A DNA stretch of 64,000 nt. Source: Phycisphaerales bacterium. GTDB lineage: Bacteria > Planctomycetota > Phycisphaerae > UBA1845. Position 1 is the first letter of the stretch, and each line of letters begins with the position of its first letter. The position numbers and the translations under genes are program-made. This document shows, one piece after another, positions 44,508 to 54,186 of this stretch. The notes under the pieces were generated by a model, which did not search any database, was not told where the DNA came from, and saw nothing but the letters and a program-made list of their open reading frames with translations. The stretch is taken from NCBI GenBank assembly GCA_020639115.1, contig JACKHG010000004.1, positions 186,001-250,000 on the forward strand, written 5' to 3'.

Positions 44508-44813
44508 ATGCGCTGCAAGGTGGAGCTGCGCGACAAGGCCGCGTCGTTTCTGCGCCACAACTGCACGGACGCCGAGGTCAATGCGTTCTATGAGACGCTT
44601 CAGCGTGTTCGCGCGGACCCGTTTGAATACTCCGTCGCGTTGTCCGATCCAAGTGTCAGCCGGTACATGCTCCGCTGCTTTCGGTTCGGCGTCACCGGCA
44701 TGGCCGTGATCCAGTTCAATCCGGCCCGCGAACTCGTACGGGTGATCGAATGTCGAAGACTTCCGCCAAGACCCGCTCCCGGCAGCGCCGCGAAAGCGGA
44801 ACCCGAAGCCTGA
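44508..44813 (+). CDS. RelE/HigB-like toxin
   Basis: A 101-residue protein (KVELRDKAASFLRHNCTDAEVNAFYETLQRVRADPFEYS ... RYMLRCFRFGVTGMAVIQFNPARELVRVIECR). The helix-beta pattern and the basic C-terminal strand fit the RelE/ParE superfamily of mRNA interferases. GGGGAG precedes ATG 44508. It overlaps the antitoxin frame by 64 bases. Toxin-first order is as in higBA. The last 12 residues are Pro/Ala-rich and may be non-essential. Confidence 0.8.
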   Translation: MRCKVELRDKAASFLRHNCTDAEVNAFYETLQRVRADPFEYSVALSDPSVSRYMLRCFRFGVTGMAVIQFNPARELVRVIECRRLPPRPAPGSAAKAEPEA

Positions 44814-45208
44814 ACGGCAACCGCACGACGGCAGTCAGCGGACCGCAGCGACGCGCATTCGGCGACCATCGCCTGATCGTCGAAAACGGCCGAGCCACGC
44901 ACGTGATCGTGCCGATCGAAGAGTACGAGCGCCTGCAGATGGCCGAGCTTGCGCGCGGGGCCGTCGCCGCGCTCGACGCCGACGACAGCACCTGGGTGGA
45001 TGCCGATGCGTTCGGCCTGCAACTCGCCGGCGAACGCATCGCCGCCGCCCGCAAGGCCCAGGGCCTCACCCAGAAGCAGCTCGGCGACAAGCTCAACATC
45101 CCCCAGTCGCAGATCTCCCGAATCGAGCGCAAGTGCGATCACACCACGCTCCGCACGCTGAAGCGCGTCGCCAAGGCTCTGAACGTCGACATTCGCGCCC
45201 TGATCTAG
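44750..45208 (+). CDS. antitoxin with Phd-like segment and XRE helix-turn-helix
   Basis: A 152-residue antitoxin. A basic Ser/Arg-rich N-terminus is followed by a Phd/YefM-like segment (HRLIVENGRATHVIVPIEEYERL, about 43-65), normally the toxin-binding part. The C-terminal half is a clear XRE/HTH_3 domain (IAAARKAQGLTQKQLGDKLNIPQSQISRIERK, about 98-130). The fusion of these two elements gives one protein both toxin-binding and operator-binding roles. It overlaps the toxin gene. Confidence 0.85.
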   Translation: MSKTSAKTRSRQRRESGTRSLNGNRTTAVSGPQRRAFGDHRLIVENGRATHVIVPIEEYERLQMAELARGAVAALDADDSTWVDADAFGLQLAGERIAAARKAQGLTQKQLGDKLNIPQSQISRIERKCDHTTLRTLKRVAKALNVDIRALI

Positions 45209-45253
45209 GGGCGTGCGGTCGCGGGGGTGGGGGTCTATCGCTACAATCGGGCC

Positions 45254-46336
45254 ATGGCTGCGCATACCGAGGAACAACGAGCCGAGCTGACCCGCGCCCT
45301 GGACGAATTCGGGCAGGAATACGACGCGAGCGGCGCCTGGCCGGAGAAATCGATCGAGCGGATGGCGGCGGCGGGTGGCTGGCGGTGGAACATTCCGGCC
45401 CGCTACGGCGGCGATCCGCTCGCGCACGGCGACCTGCTCCGGGCCTACGCGGCGCTGGCAGCTGGCTGCGTGAGCACAGCGCTGATCAGCACACAGCGGG
45501 ACGGCGCGGTGGAGCTCATCGCGACATCGGGCAACGAGGCGTTGAAGGAGCGGTTGCTGCCGCCGCTGGCGCGCGGGGCGTTCTACACGACGGTGGGCAT
45601 CGCGCAGTTGACGACGTCGATGCGCGGCGGCGGCCAGCTCATGCGGGCCGAGCCGGAGGGCGACGGGTACCGGCTGAACGGCATGATGCCCTGGGCCACG
45701 GGCGCGGAGCGTGCCGCGTGGATCGTCACCGGCGCCGTGCTGGCGGACGGCAATCAGATTCTGGCGGCGGTGCCGACGGATCGCGAGGGGCTGAGCGTGG
45801 ACAAGCCGGAGCCGCTGTTCACGCTGAACGCGTCGCGGACGAGCAGCGTGCACTGCACTGATTTTCGCGTCGAGCCCGATGAGATGCTGCGCGGACCGGC
45901 GGAGAAAGTGCTCGCGCTGCGTACGCCGGTGAAGCCGCTGGTGACGAGTGCTTGCGGGATGGGGGTGGCGGACGCGCTCGCCGCGTTCATTGCGCAGTTG
46001 CGGCCGGGCATTCGCACGCACTTCATCGACGTGATCGAGCCGCTGACCGCGCGGTACGAGGCGGTGCGGGCGCAGCTCTACGGCGCCGCGGCGCAGACGG
46101 ACGATCCGGCCTACGAGGCGCCCTCGACGGACATCCGCATCGCGGTCAACGAGTTGCTGATGCGTTTGGCGCTGGCGGCGCTGACGCTCTCGAAGGGCAG
46201 TGGTTTTCTCCTGTCGCGTCCGATCCAGCGGCACGTGCGTGAGGCGCTGTTCTTTCTGGTGTGGTCGGCGCCGGCGGCGGTTCAGTTGGAGACGCTGGTG
46301 CGGCTGATGGACGCGCTGGAGGTCCCGCGTGCATGA
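45254..46336 (+). CDS. acyl-CoA dehydrogenase-like flavoprotein
   Basis: A 360-residue protein with the acyl-CoA dehydrogenase fold: N-terminal helical part (AAAGGWRWNIPARYGGDPL), middle beta region (GIAQLTTSMRGGGQLMRAEPEGDGYRLNGMMPWATGAERAAWIVTGAVL) and C-terminal helices. The usual PEAGSD-like FAD contact is replaced by TSMRGGG, and no clear catalytic Glu can be placed. It may be a divergent oxidase or monooxygenase-type member. Start ATG 45254. It follows the toxin-antitoxin pair. Confidence 0.75.
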   Translation: MAAHTEEQRAELTRALDEFGQEYDASGAWPEKSIERMAAAGGWRWNIPARYGGDPLAHGDLLRAYAALAAGCVSTALISTQRDGAVELIATSGNEALKERLLPPLARGAFYTTVGIAQLTTSMRGGGQLMRAEPEGDGYRLNGMMPWATGAERAAWIVTGAVLADGNQILAAVPTDREGLSVDKPEPLFTLNASRTSSVHCTDFRVEPDEMLRGPAEKVLALRTPVKPLVTSACGMGVADALAAFIAQLRPGIRTHFIDVIEPLTARYEAVRAQLYGAAAQTDDPAYEAPSTDIRIAVNELLMRLALAALTLSKGSGFLLSRPIQRHVREALFFLVWSAPAAVQLETLVRLMDALEVPRA

Positions 46337-46379
46337 ACCGCGCAGGTAGCGGTGGTGCAGCGTTTTCGACCCGCGGCGG

Positions 46380-46385
46380 TATAAT
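46380..46385 (+). promoter_or_regulatory. -10 hexamer candidate for the MazG-like gene
   Basis: A perfect TATAAT lies 42 bases before ATG 46428. No good -35 is seen at the expected distance. Confidence 0.4.
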
Positions 46386-46427
46386 GCCCGGCTGAACAGG
46401 GCCGCTGGATATCGAAGGAAACTCGGC

Positions 46428-46727
46428 ATGGCGTTGACGTTTGACGATTTTCAGGGGCTGATCGATCGCATGTACGGCGAGAAGGATCGGGCCCGAGGCA
46501 GCACGGCGACGTTTCTGTGGTTGTGCGAGGAGGTGGGCGAACTGGCGGCGGCCATCCGCGAGGGAACGCACGCCGAGAAGGAGGGCGAGTTCGCCGACGT
46601 GCTCGCGTGGGTAACGACGATCGCGAACGTCGAGGGCGTGAACCTGACCGAGGCGGTGCGGAAAAAGTACGGCGAGGGCTGTCCGGGCTGCGGCCTCTTC
46701 GTCTGCACCTGCAACGAGAAACCGTAG
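46428..46727 (+). CDS. MazG-like nucleotide pyrophosphohydrolase with C-terminal Cys knuckle
   Basis: A 99-residue all-alpha NTP pyrophosphatase-type protein. The metal-binding motifs are EEVGELAAAI (about 33-42) and EFADVLAWV (about 53-61), as in MazG and related house-cleaning enzymes. It ends with CPGCGLFVCTCNEK, a four-Cys knuckle not seen in standard MazG, which may bind zinc. Its substrate nucleotide is unknown. Confidence 0.88.
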   Translation: MALTFDDFQGLIDRMYGEKDRARGSTATFLWLCEEVGELAAAIREGTHAEKEGEFADVLAWVTTIANVEGVNLTEAVRKKYGEGCPGCGLFVCTCNEKP

Positions 46728-46743
46728 TCCCGCAGAGGTGTGC

Positions 46744-46806
46744 CACTGCTCTCGAGCAGTGCAGTCCGCGCGGCGTAAATGAGTATGCCACTGTTTTCCA
46801 GTAGCT
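46744..46806. repeat. two related hairpins between the MazG-like and phosphatase genes
   Basis: The first is a perfect 8-bp inverted repeat (CACTGCTC 46744-46751 with GAGCAGTG 46754-46761). The second, beginning 45 bases further with the same TGCCACTG, is imperfect (CACTGTTTTCCAGTAG). Both start TGCCACTG, so they are probably two copies of one element. The second ends just upstream of the GTG start at 46811. Confidence 0.6.
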
Positions 46807-46810
46807 GGAT

Positions 46811-48463
46811 GTGGACATTTCCCCCACCGGACCGTCGAGACCGATCGTGGCTGAACTGGTGATCACAAACGCGCAGGGACGCACGCGGACCCACCGCCTG
46901 GGCGAGGGCACGGTCATTCTCGGCCGCGACCCCGGTTGTGACATTCCGCTCGACGACTTGGGCGCGTCGCGGCAGCACTGCTCGATCCGCTGGGACCAGG
47001 GCTGCTACACGCTCACCGACCTGGGGAGCAAGAACGGCACGTACATCAACGATCAGCCGGCGCCGAGCGCGGCGCTGGCTCCCGGCGACCGGATTCTCAT
47101 CGGCAGCGCATCGATCGTCTTTCACGATGACGCCAGCGCGTCGGCACTCATGACGAGCGTGGTCATCGCCGACGATCGCCCGTCGCAGGCCCCCACCACC
47201 TACCGCGGCACCGTCCGCGAGGACGAGCTTTCCCAGCGCCGGCTGCAGAACCTCTACGATCTCACCGACCGCCTGACGCGGCTGCGCGACCGCGACGAGC
47301 TGCTCAGCGACGCGATGGACGTGTGCTTCGACATGCTCCGATTCGAGCGCGGCGCGATCGCGGTGCGGCAGGCCTCGGGCAACATGGTGGACTGGCCGGT
47401 GGTGCGCAACCTGCGCGGCCGCGAGGGCGAGCTGACCGTCAGCCGCACGATCCTCAGCTCCGCGCTCACCCACGGCGAACGTGTCATCGTGAACGACACC
47501 GCCGACGGGCCGATCGATCCGACGATCAGCATCGTGCGGAACAACATCCGCTCGGCGATGTGCGTGCCGCTGCTCTCGGGGGAGCGCAACCTCGGGGTGA
47601 TCTACGGCGATCGGGTCACGAGCGGCACGACGTACAGCAAGGAGGACATCGACTTTCTCGCAGGGATTGCGCGGCTGGTGACGACGGGACTGATCAACGC
47701 GCAGTTGCTCGAGGAGCAAAAGCTCAAGCTGCACCTCGAGCACGAGATGGCGATGGCCCGGCAGATCCAGAACGGTCTGTTTCCCAAGAAGCGCCCGCAG
47801 CGTGCGGACATCCAGGTGGAGGCGCTGAACGACCCCGGCAACCATGTCAGCGGGGATTACTACGATTTCGTCGAGCTGACGGGCGCACGGCTCGCGTTCA
47901 TCGTCGCGGACGTCGCGGGCGAGGGGGTGGCTGCGTCGCTGCTGATGGCGAACCTGCAGGCGGCGGTGCGGATGACGCTGCCGACGGGCCGGCCGCTGGC
48001 GGAGCTGATGAACGAGTGGAACGCGTTGATCGCGGTGAACACGGACGCGTCGAAGTTCGTGACGTGCCTGATCGGGATCATCGATCCGGTGGAGCGGACG
48101 TTGGAGTTGGGGGTGGCGGGCCACCACCTGCCGCACATCGTGCGGACCGGCACGCCGGTGGAGACGCTGGAGGCGGAGCCGGATTATCCGCTCGGGGTGA
48201 TCGACGACGCGTGCTACCACACGACGCGGTTCGAGCTGGGCAAAGCCCCGTGCACGCTGGTTTCGTACACGGACGGGGTGATCGAAGCGAACAGCCGCGA
48301 GGACGAACTGTACGGCACGGCGCGGGTGACGCGTCTCTTGGGGGAGGCGACGCATCTCGAGCCGCGCAAGCTGATCGAGTCGCTAAGGAACGACGTGCGG
48401 CGTCACGGCGCGGGTCTGCCGCAGGGGGATGACATCACGATCGTCGGGGTGCATCTGGCGTAG
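46811..48463 (+). CDS. FHA-GAF-PP2C (SpoIIE-like) phosphatase
   Basis: A 550-residue signalling protein with three domains. The FHA domain (about 15-100; VILGRDPGCDIPLDDLGASRQHCSI, LGSKNGTYIND) binds phosphothreonine. A GAF domain (about 150-300; CFDMLRFERGAIAVRQASG) follows. The PP2C/SpoIIE phosphatase (about 315-550; GDYYDFVELTGARLAFIVADVAGEG, VSYTDGVIEA, QGDDITIVGVHL) has the metal-binding aspartates. The FHA domain could dock on substrates of the Ser/Thr kinases encoded nearby; this is inference. GTG 46811 is the start of the best frame. Confidence 0.93.
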   Translation: MDISPTGPSRPIVAELVITNAQGRTRTHRLGEGTVILGRDPGCDIPLDDLGASRQHCSIRWDQGCYTLTDLGSKNGTYINDQPAPSAALAPGDRILIGSASIVFHDDASASALMTSVVIADDRPSQAPTTYRGTVREDELSQRRLQNLYDLTDRLTRLRDRDELLSDAMDVCFDMLRFERGAIAVRQASGNMVDWPVVRNLRGREGELTVSRTILSSALTHGERVIVNDTADGPIDPTISIVRNNIRSAMCVPLLSGERNLGVIYGDRVTSGTTYSKEDIDFLAGIARLVTTGLINAQLLEEQKLKLHLEHEMAMARQIQNGLFPKKRPQRADIQVEALNDPGNHVSGDYYDFVELTGARLAFIVADVAGEGVAASLLMANLQAAVRMTLPTGRPLAELMNEWNALIAVNTDASKFVTCLIGIIDPVERTLELGVAGHHLPHIVRTGTPVETLEAEPDYPLGVIDDACYHTTRFELGKAPCTLVSYTDGVIEANSREDELYGTARVTRLLGEATHLEPRKLIESLRNDVRRHGAGLPQGDDITIVGVHLA

Positions 48464-48988
48464 GCGGGGTTGGTCAAAGGTCGCAGGTCGAAGGTCGCAG
48501 GTCGAAGGCCACAGGTCACAAGTCGAAGGGGATCTTCACGGCGGAGAACGCGGAGGATTGGTTGGTTTGGGCGCCCCCTTCTCGCCAGCCGTCTGGTTGG
48601 TAGTCCCCTGCTCACCTCTCTCCTGATCTACTGTTCTGTTCGTAGCGAGTGCATCGACCGTCGCTCGTAATTGGTGCGGGCGGTCTACGGATCTTTGCGC
48701 CCCGCCCTCTGATGGGGCCGCGTTTTACTGTTCGCGCGTCTGCAAACCCTAAGTGCATGCTCGGACGCAACTTGCGTCGCCCAACGTCGCATCGCGCCGG
48801 GGGCCATTGCGGCGCGTCGCCTTGGCTCCACAGCAGATTTTCCGCCCGCAACCTGGAGATTCGGCCTGGCTGGGACGGAGTCTCCATAGGGTCGCATGGC
48901 CGGATTCCATATCTACAAGATGGCCGCGAAATGCTTGGGCGCGCGCGGATGCACGCGCCGCAGCAGCGGCCGAGGGAGTACGCGCATC
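48464..48988. other. long intergenic region with heptamer array
   Basis: This 525-base gap precedes the dockerin-tailed gene. It begins with the heptamer array at 48478-48526 and otherwise shows no gene, RNA fold or terminator that can be supported. Confidence 0.5.
48478..48526. repeat. 7 x 7-bp degenerate tandem repeat (AGGTCGM)
   Basis: Seven units in exact 7-bp register: AGGTCGC, AGGTCGA, AGGTCGC, AGGTCGA, AGGCCAC, AGGTCAC, AAGTCGA. The array starts 14 bases after the phosphatase stop codon. Confidence 0.9.
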
Positions 48989-51900
48989 ATGAGTACGCAT
49001 GCAAAAGTCAAAACGTGGACCTGGGTGGCTGCACTGGTGGTGTTCGGAGCGTGGTCCGGCGGCAGAGCCTTGGCCCAGCCGCAGGATGCCTGCGGCGTGG
49101 CGCCGGACGGCCTGAGCTGCGCGGGCGAGTGCGGCGTGCCCGACGAAACCTGCTTTCCCAAGGAGATCCGCGCCGACGCCGCCGGGCACTTTCTCGAGGT
49201 CGCCTGCTGTGCGTGCGACACGCCGGCAGGCTGCCACCTGCTGCTCGATCCCGCGACGCTGGAGTTTTCCTGTACGCCCGATCCCGCCTGCCCGGTGCCC
49301 CCCGGCGGCGAGTGCCGCCTGATCGGACACGGGAATCTCGACGGCACGATCAACTACACCTGCGACTGCGTGCAGCCGGAGGAACCGAACGAGTGCGTCT
49401 ACGTCGAGCAGTGCAACGCGGACTGCCCGGGAACGTGCGTGAAGCGTTGCGACGGCGTGTGTCCGGACCCGGCTGAGGCCTGCACGCCCAGCGTGATCTA
49501 CGAGAGCTTTCCCGGCGCCGGGGATTTCCACGGCGACGGCTGCAACTGCGTCCTGCCCGGCGCCGATGAATGCCGGCCCGCGGTGGGACCGGACGGCGTG
49601 TACTGCGCGGGCGTATGCCCCGACGGCGTCAACAAGTGCGAACTCGTCACCGCGCTGGGCGCGGACGGCGTGAGCCAGGAGTATACCTGCGATCCGTGCA
49701 CGTTCGAACGACGACGAACTCGGCGTAGAATGCTGCGCCGCTGTCGGTCCGACATGGGCAGCAGCACCTGCACCGAGACGACCGAGGCCTTCATCTGTGA
49801 AGTCGCCGGCGAACAACTCTCCTACGGCGAGCGGCACCACGAAGTGCGCCGTCCACGGCGACCGCTGCGACGACTTCAACCCGGAATAGGCGCATGCTGC
49901 TACATCGACCGTGCCCTCCGGCGTCAGCTGCACCGTGACGAGCCAGCGACGTTTGCCGCCAACGGCCTTCGCCGGCACCTACCAGCGGCACCAACCGTCT
50001 GCACCGACGGCCCCTGCCCGCCGCAGTCGATCGGCGCCTGCTGCTACCAGTCGATGCCGGGTAACTGGCAGTGCACGGCGCGACCGCAAACGAGTGCGAA
50101 CACGAGCTCTTCGGCATCTACCAGGTGACGGAACGTCGACTGCGATCCGAATCCCTGCCCCCGGAGGAAACCTGCCAATGCCCAGGCCGGTGCGACGATC
50201 GCACGCCCACCTACTCCGACCAGGCCTACGCGTCGTTGTTCACCGATGAGGTCGCGGTCGCCACGGAAAACTCGCAGATCATCACCGACCCCGTCGTCGT
50301 GATGATCGACATCAAGAACCGCAACCTCGCGCCGATCAACACGAACTGGACCCCGCGCACCAACACGCGCTACAGCCACCCGTCGTGGACCCGCGCCAAT
50401 CTCGGCAGCGTCTTCGGCGTCGCGCTCGACGTCCGCGGCCACGCGTATGTCACCGCGAGCACGTGCTACGCGTTCGATACGCTCGGCTCGGTGGGCGGCG
50501 CGAGACTGGGGCTCGGTCTACAAGCTTGACGCATCAACCGGAGCGATAAGTGTTTTTGCCAATCTGCCCAACACCGGCCCCGCGCTCGGCAACATCTGCT
50601 ACCACGGGCCCTACGACCAGTTCTTCGTGAGCAACATGGAGGATGGTCGCATCTACCGGCTCGACAGCACCGGTGCGTGCCTCGGCACCTTCGACCACGC
50701 CACCGGCACGATCTCCGCATCGTGCGCCGCCGAGGGCGGCGATGTGCCCGGCTTCGTTCCGCTCGGCGAACGCGTCTGGGGTTTGCAGGTCTACAACAAC
50801 CGCCTCTACTACGGCGTGTGGGCGGAGGACTTCAGCAACGTCTCCGCGAGCGTGACCAACACCATCTGGTCGATCGCGCTCGTCGGCGGTTCGTTCTCCG
50901 GGACTGCCGTCCAGGAAATCGCGCTGCCGCCCATGCCCGGTGGTTTCAGCATTCCCATGTCCAGCCCGCCCGCGGACATCGCGTTCAGTCAGACGGGCTG
51001 CATGCTCATCGCCGAACGCGGCATGTCCTTCGACACCTGGCCCGCCGCCCACTACGCGCAGGTGCTCGAATATCGCCAGACCACCAGCGGCGTGTGGGTG
51101 CCCAGCGCCTTCAGCTTCAAACTTGGCGACACCGGCCCGGACGGCACCAACTCCGCCGGTGGCGTTGACTACGACCGCGACGGAAACGTCTGGGCCACGG
51201 GCGACGCGCTGCAATTCTGGCCGCTCGCGGTTTATGGTTTGCAAAGTCTCCCCTGCACCGGTGGCGACGTGACCAACAGCGTGATCGTCGACCTCAACGG
51301 CGTGTATTCGACCAGCGACAAAACCGAAATCGGCGACGTCGAGGTCGGCTGCTCCGAGAAGTGCCTCGCGCCGCCGCGCGGAATGACCGCGTGGTACCCG
51401 CTCGATGAAGCCGCCGCTGCCACGAAGGCGGAGGAAATCGTCTGGGACCGCGACGGCAACTTCAACGGCACCACCACGACTGCCGGTATGGTGCTCGCAG
51501 CCCGCCATTTCAACGGCGCCGGTGATTCCATCCGCGTGCCCAGCGCCGCGCAGCACAATTTCGGCACCGGCGACTTCAGCGCCGACCTCTGGGTGCGTTC
51601 GCTCGCGACCAGCGGCATCCACGTGATGCTCGACAAACGCAGCACCACCGGCGGGTCGCGCGGTTTCTCCATGTTCCTCGGCACCGGTACGCTTGGTTTC
51701 CAGCTTGGCGACGGTGCGGGATTTACCAATTACCCGCGCACCGGACTCGTCGCTGACGGCCAGTGGCACCACCTCGCGGTCACCGTCGATCGCGATTCGC
51801 CAACCGGCCTCGTCATGTACGTCGACGGTGTGGGCGTCACCAAAGACCCGACGCCGCACCAGGGCACGCTTTCGTCAAGTTCCGACCTCTGGATCGGCGC

Positions 51901-52937
51901 GCGCGATCCCGCGTTCGGTCAGACCTTCTTCGCCGGCGACCTCGACGAAATCGAACTCTTCAACCGCGCTCTGTCCCAAGGCGAAGTGCAAGCGCTCTAC
52001 CAAGCCGGTAAGCAGGGCAAGTGCAAGGACCGCTGCCACATCCCGTGGGACGCGCAGCTTTGTCAGAATCGCAACACGGTTACGGTCAATCTCACCATCT
52101 GCAACGACAGCCCGGTGACGCACAGCTACGTCTACAGCTACAGCGGCAACAACAACTGTTCGTGGCCTGGCCCGACCGTGTTCAGCCCGCCCGCGGGTTC
52201 CGTGACGATTCCCGCGAACACCTGCGTGCAAATCCCGGTGACGATCACCAAACCGGTCGGCATGACCGCGGGCAACGTTGCCTGCTACAACGTGAACATC
52301 ACCAACCTCGACACCGGCCACCAGTTTGGCTGCGAGGGTTCGATCTGGGCGAGCGACCGCTGGTGCCGCGGATCATCGGTCCGGGTATTCCGATCGGTGT
52401 GGCCGTCGGCCTGCCGGTCTCCATCGGCTTCGCGGTCGACCAACGACGGCGACTCGTCGGCGGTTTTGAACTACACGCCCGGCGGTCTGTGCCCGCGGAC
52501 ATGGATCCCGACGCGGCCTGCGGCGGTGAGCATCGACGGCCTGCCGCCAGGTGAACCGGTCGTCGGCAACAGGCGCGGTCGCGCCGGGCGTCGGCACGCA
52601 TGATGCGACGCTCACGCTGGAGTTCGTGCGCTGTCGAGCCGTTCCGCACTACGACCTGCTGCTGATCAGCGAGGCGGGCATGCCCCCGGGCTGGGAGGTG
52701 CCAGCCGGCTCGGTCACGCTGCGCGGCGTGCTGCCCTGCGGCGATCTCAACCGCGACGGCGTGATCGACGGCCTGGACGCCGCGCTCTTCGAGCAGTGCC
52801 TCGGCGGCCCCGACCGCGCCCCCGACGCCGCCTGCCCGATCACCGTCGACGCCGACTGCGACGATGACTTCGACGTCGACCTGCGCGACTTCGCCACGCT
52901 GCAGAGCCTCAGCGGGACGGTGATCTACACCCCGTAA
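48989..52937 (+). pseudogene. large secreted Cys-rich/LamG protein with dockerin-like end, broken by many frameshifts
   Basis: One gene of about 1310 codons can be followed from ATG 48989 to TAA 52937 only by switching frames many times. A signal peptide (VAALVVFGAWSGGRALAQ) leads a Cys-rich region (CGVAPDGLSCAGECG ... CDGVCPDP). Repeated modules follow (IGACCY, CTDGPCPPQS, NECEHELFGIYQ, PPEETCQCPGRCDD). The long part 50520-52365 is clean and includes a LamG/concanavalin-like domain at 51389-52018 (MTAWYPLDEAA, DGQWHHLAVTVDR, AGDLDEIELFNRALS). The C-terminus is dockerin-like (CGDLNRDGVIDGLDAALFEQCL, DFDVDLRDFATLQ). Shifts cluster at 49710-50190 and 52365-52600, with one near 50505. Real decay and sequencing error are both possible. 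Confidence 0.8.
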
Positions 52938-52959
52938 GTCTGCGGGTCCCTTGGCAACG

Positions 52960-52999
52960 CCGCGACCACCGGAGCACGCTCCGGTGGTCGCGGTTTTTT
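52960..52999 (+). terminator. strong intrinsic terminator
   Basis: A perfect 15-bp GC-rich stem (52960-52974 with 52979-52993) with loop CACG, followed by six T residues. It ends the dockerin-tailed gene. Confidence 0.95.
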
Positions 53000-53155
53000 C
53001 ATGCCCCCATGCCGGCGGCGGGTCCCTCCACGCGCTGCGCTCGAAGGAAATCGGACTACGCCCGCTACACTTGCATGGAGCCTGCTCTATCATCCCCTCA
53101 GAAACACGCCGACCGCCGCCCGGCTGCAACCGCCCGGGCCATTGAGGACACGACC

Positions 53156-54151
53156 ATGCCCCACCCGTGGACCGCCGACGAAATCCTCGCGATCGCCCGC
53201 AGCTATCAGCCAGCCTGCGTGCTGATCGCTGCCGCGGACCTCGATCTGTTCGATGAACTGGCATCCGGCCCGCTCACCGCCGACGAGGCTGCTCGCCGCG
53301 TGCACGCCGATCTCCGCGGCACGACCACGCTGCTCGACGCCCTCGCCGCCCTCGAACTGCTCGAGAAGCGTGACAGCCACTACCACCTCGACGCCGCCGC
53401 GGCTGACCTGCTCACGGCGGACCATCCGCGTACCGTGCTCGCGATGGTGCAGCATCAGGGCAATTGCCTGCGCCGCTGGGGCCGACTCGCGGAAGCGGTC
53501 CGTGACGGCGCACCGCTCGAGCGCCAACCCAGCATCCGCGGCGCCGACGCGGATGAGGCATCCTTCATCAGCGCCATGCACAACCTCAGCGTGCGCTTCG
53601 CCGACGAACTCGTCGGGGAGCTTCAGCCACTGCCCTTCAACCACCTGCTCGACATCGGCGGCGCCTCGGGCACCTGGACCATGGCCTTCCTGCGCACCCA
53701 GCCCGATGCCACCGCCACGCTGTTCGATCTGCCCCACGTGCTGCCGATGGCCGAGCAGCGGCTCGCCGACGCCGGCCTGCGCGATCGCGTCCAGCTCGCC
53801 GGCGGCGACTTTCTCACCAACCCGCTCCCCGCCGGCGCCGACCTCGCCTGGGTCAGCGCGATCGTCCATCAGAACTCGCGCGCGCAGAACCGCCGCATGT
53901 TCACCGCGATCGCAGCCGCTCTGCAGCCCGGCGGGCACATTCTCCTGCGCGACATCGTCATGGAGGAATCCCGTACCGCCCCGGTGGCGGGCGCACTCTT
54001 CGCGATCAACATGCTTGTCGCCACGGAGGCCGGCGGCACGTTCACCTTCGCGGAGCTGCGCGACGACCTCGCGTCCGCTGGATTCACCGACGCGGCGGTC
54101 GTGCGTCATGACGAGGGCATGAACTCGGTGGTCCGCGCCCGCAAACGCTGA
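53156..54151 (+). CDS. SAM-dependent O-methyltransferase (family 2-like)
   Basis: A 331-residue methyltransferase. An N-terminal winged-helix dimerisation domain (CVLIAAADLDLFDELASGPLTADEAARRV, about 20-90) precedes the Rossmann domain. The SAM motif I is LLDIGGASGTWTMAFL near 165, followed by ATLFDLPHVLPMAEQRL and RVQLAGGDFL. The layout is that of plant/bacterial O-methyltransferases acting on aromatic or polyketide-like hydroxyls; the substrate is unknown. The family's catalytic His may correspond to IVHQNSRAQNRR. ATG 53156 follows GAGGA at 7 bases. Confidence 0.9.
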   Translation: MPHPWTADEILAIARSYQPACVLIAAADLDLFDELASGPLTADEAARRVHADLRGTTTLLDALAALELLEKRDSHYHLDAAAADLLTADHPRTVLAMVQHQGNCLRRWGRLAEAVRDGAPLERQPSIRGADADEASFISAMHNLSVRFADELVGELQPLPFNHLLDIGGASGTWTMAFLRTQPDATATLFDLPHVLPMAEQRLADAGLRDRVQLAGGDFLTNPLPAGADLAWVSAIVHQNSRAQNRRMFTAIAAALQPGGHILLRDIVMEESRTAPVAGALFAINMLVATEAGGTFTFAELRDDLASAGFTDAAVVRHDEGMNSVVRARKR

Positions 54152-54186
54152 CCGCCGATTCGCCGGCTTCACCGGCGCATCACCGC

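Noticed and set aside
48464..48988. Riboswitch or structured RNA in the long gap before the dockerin-tailed gene
   Set aside because: No recognised motif or extended pairing was found beyond the heptamer array.
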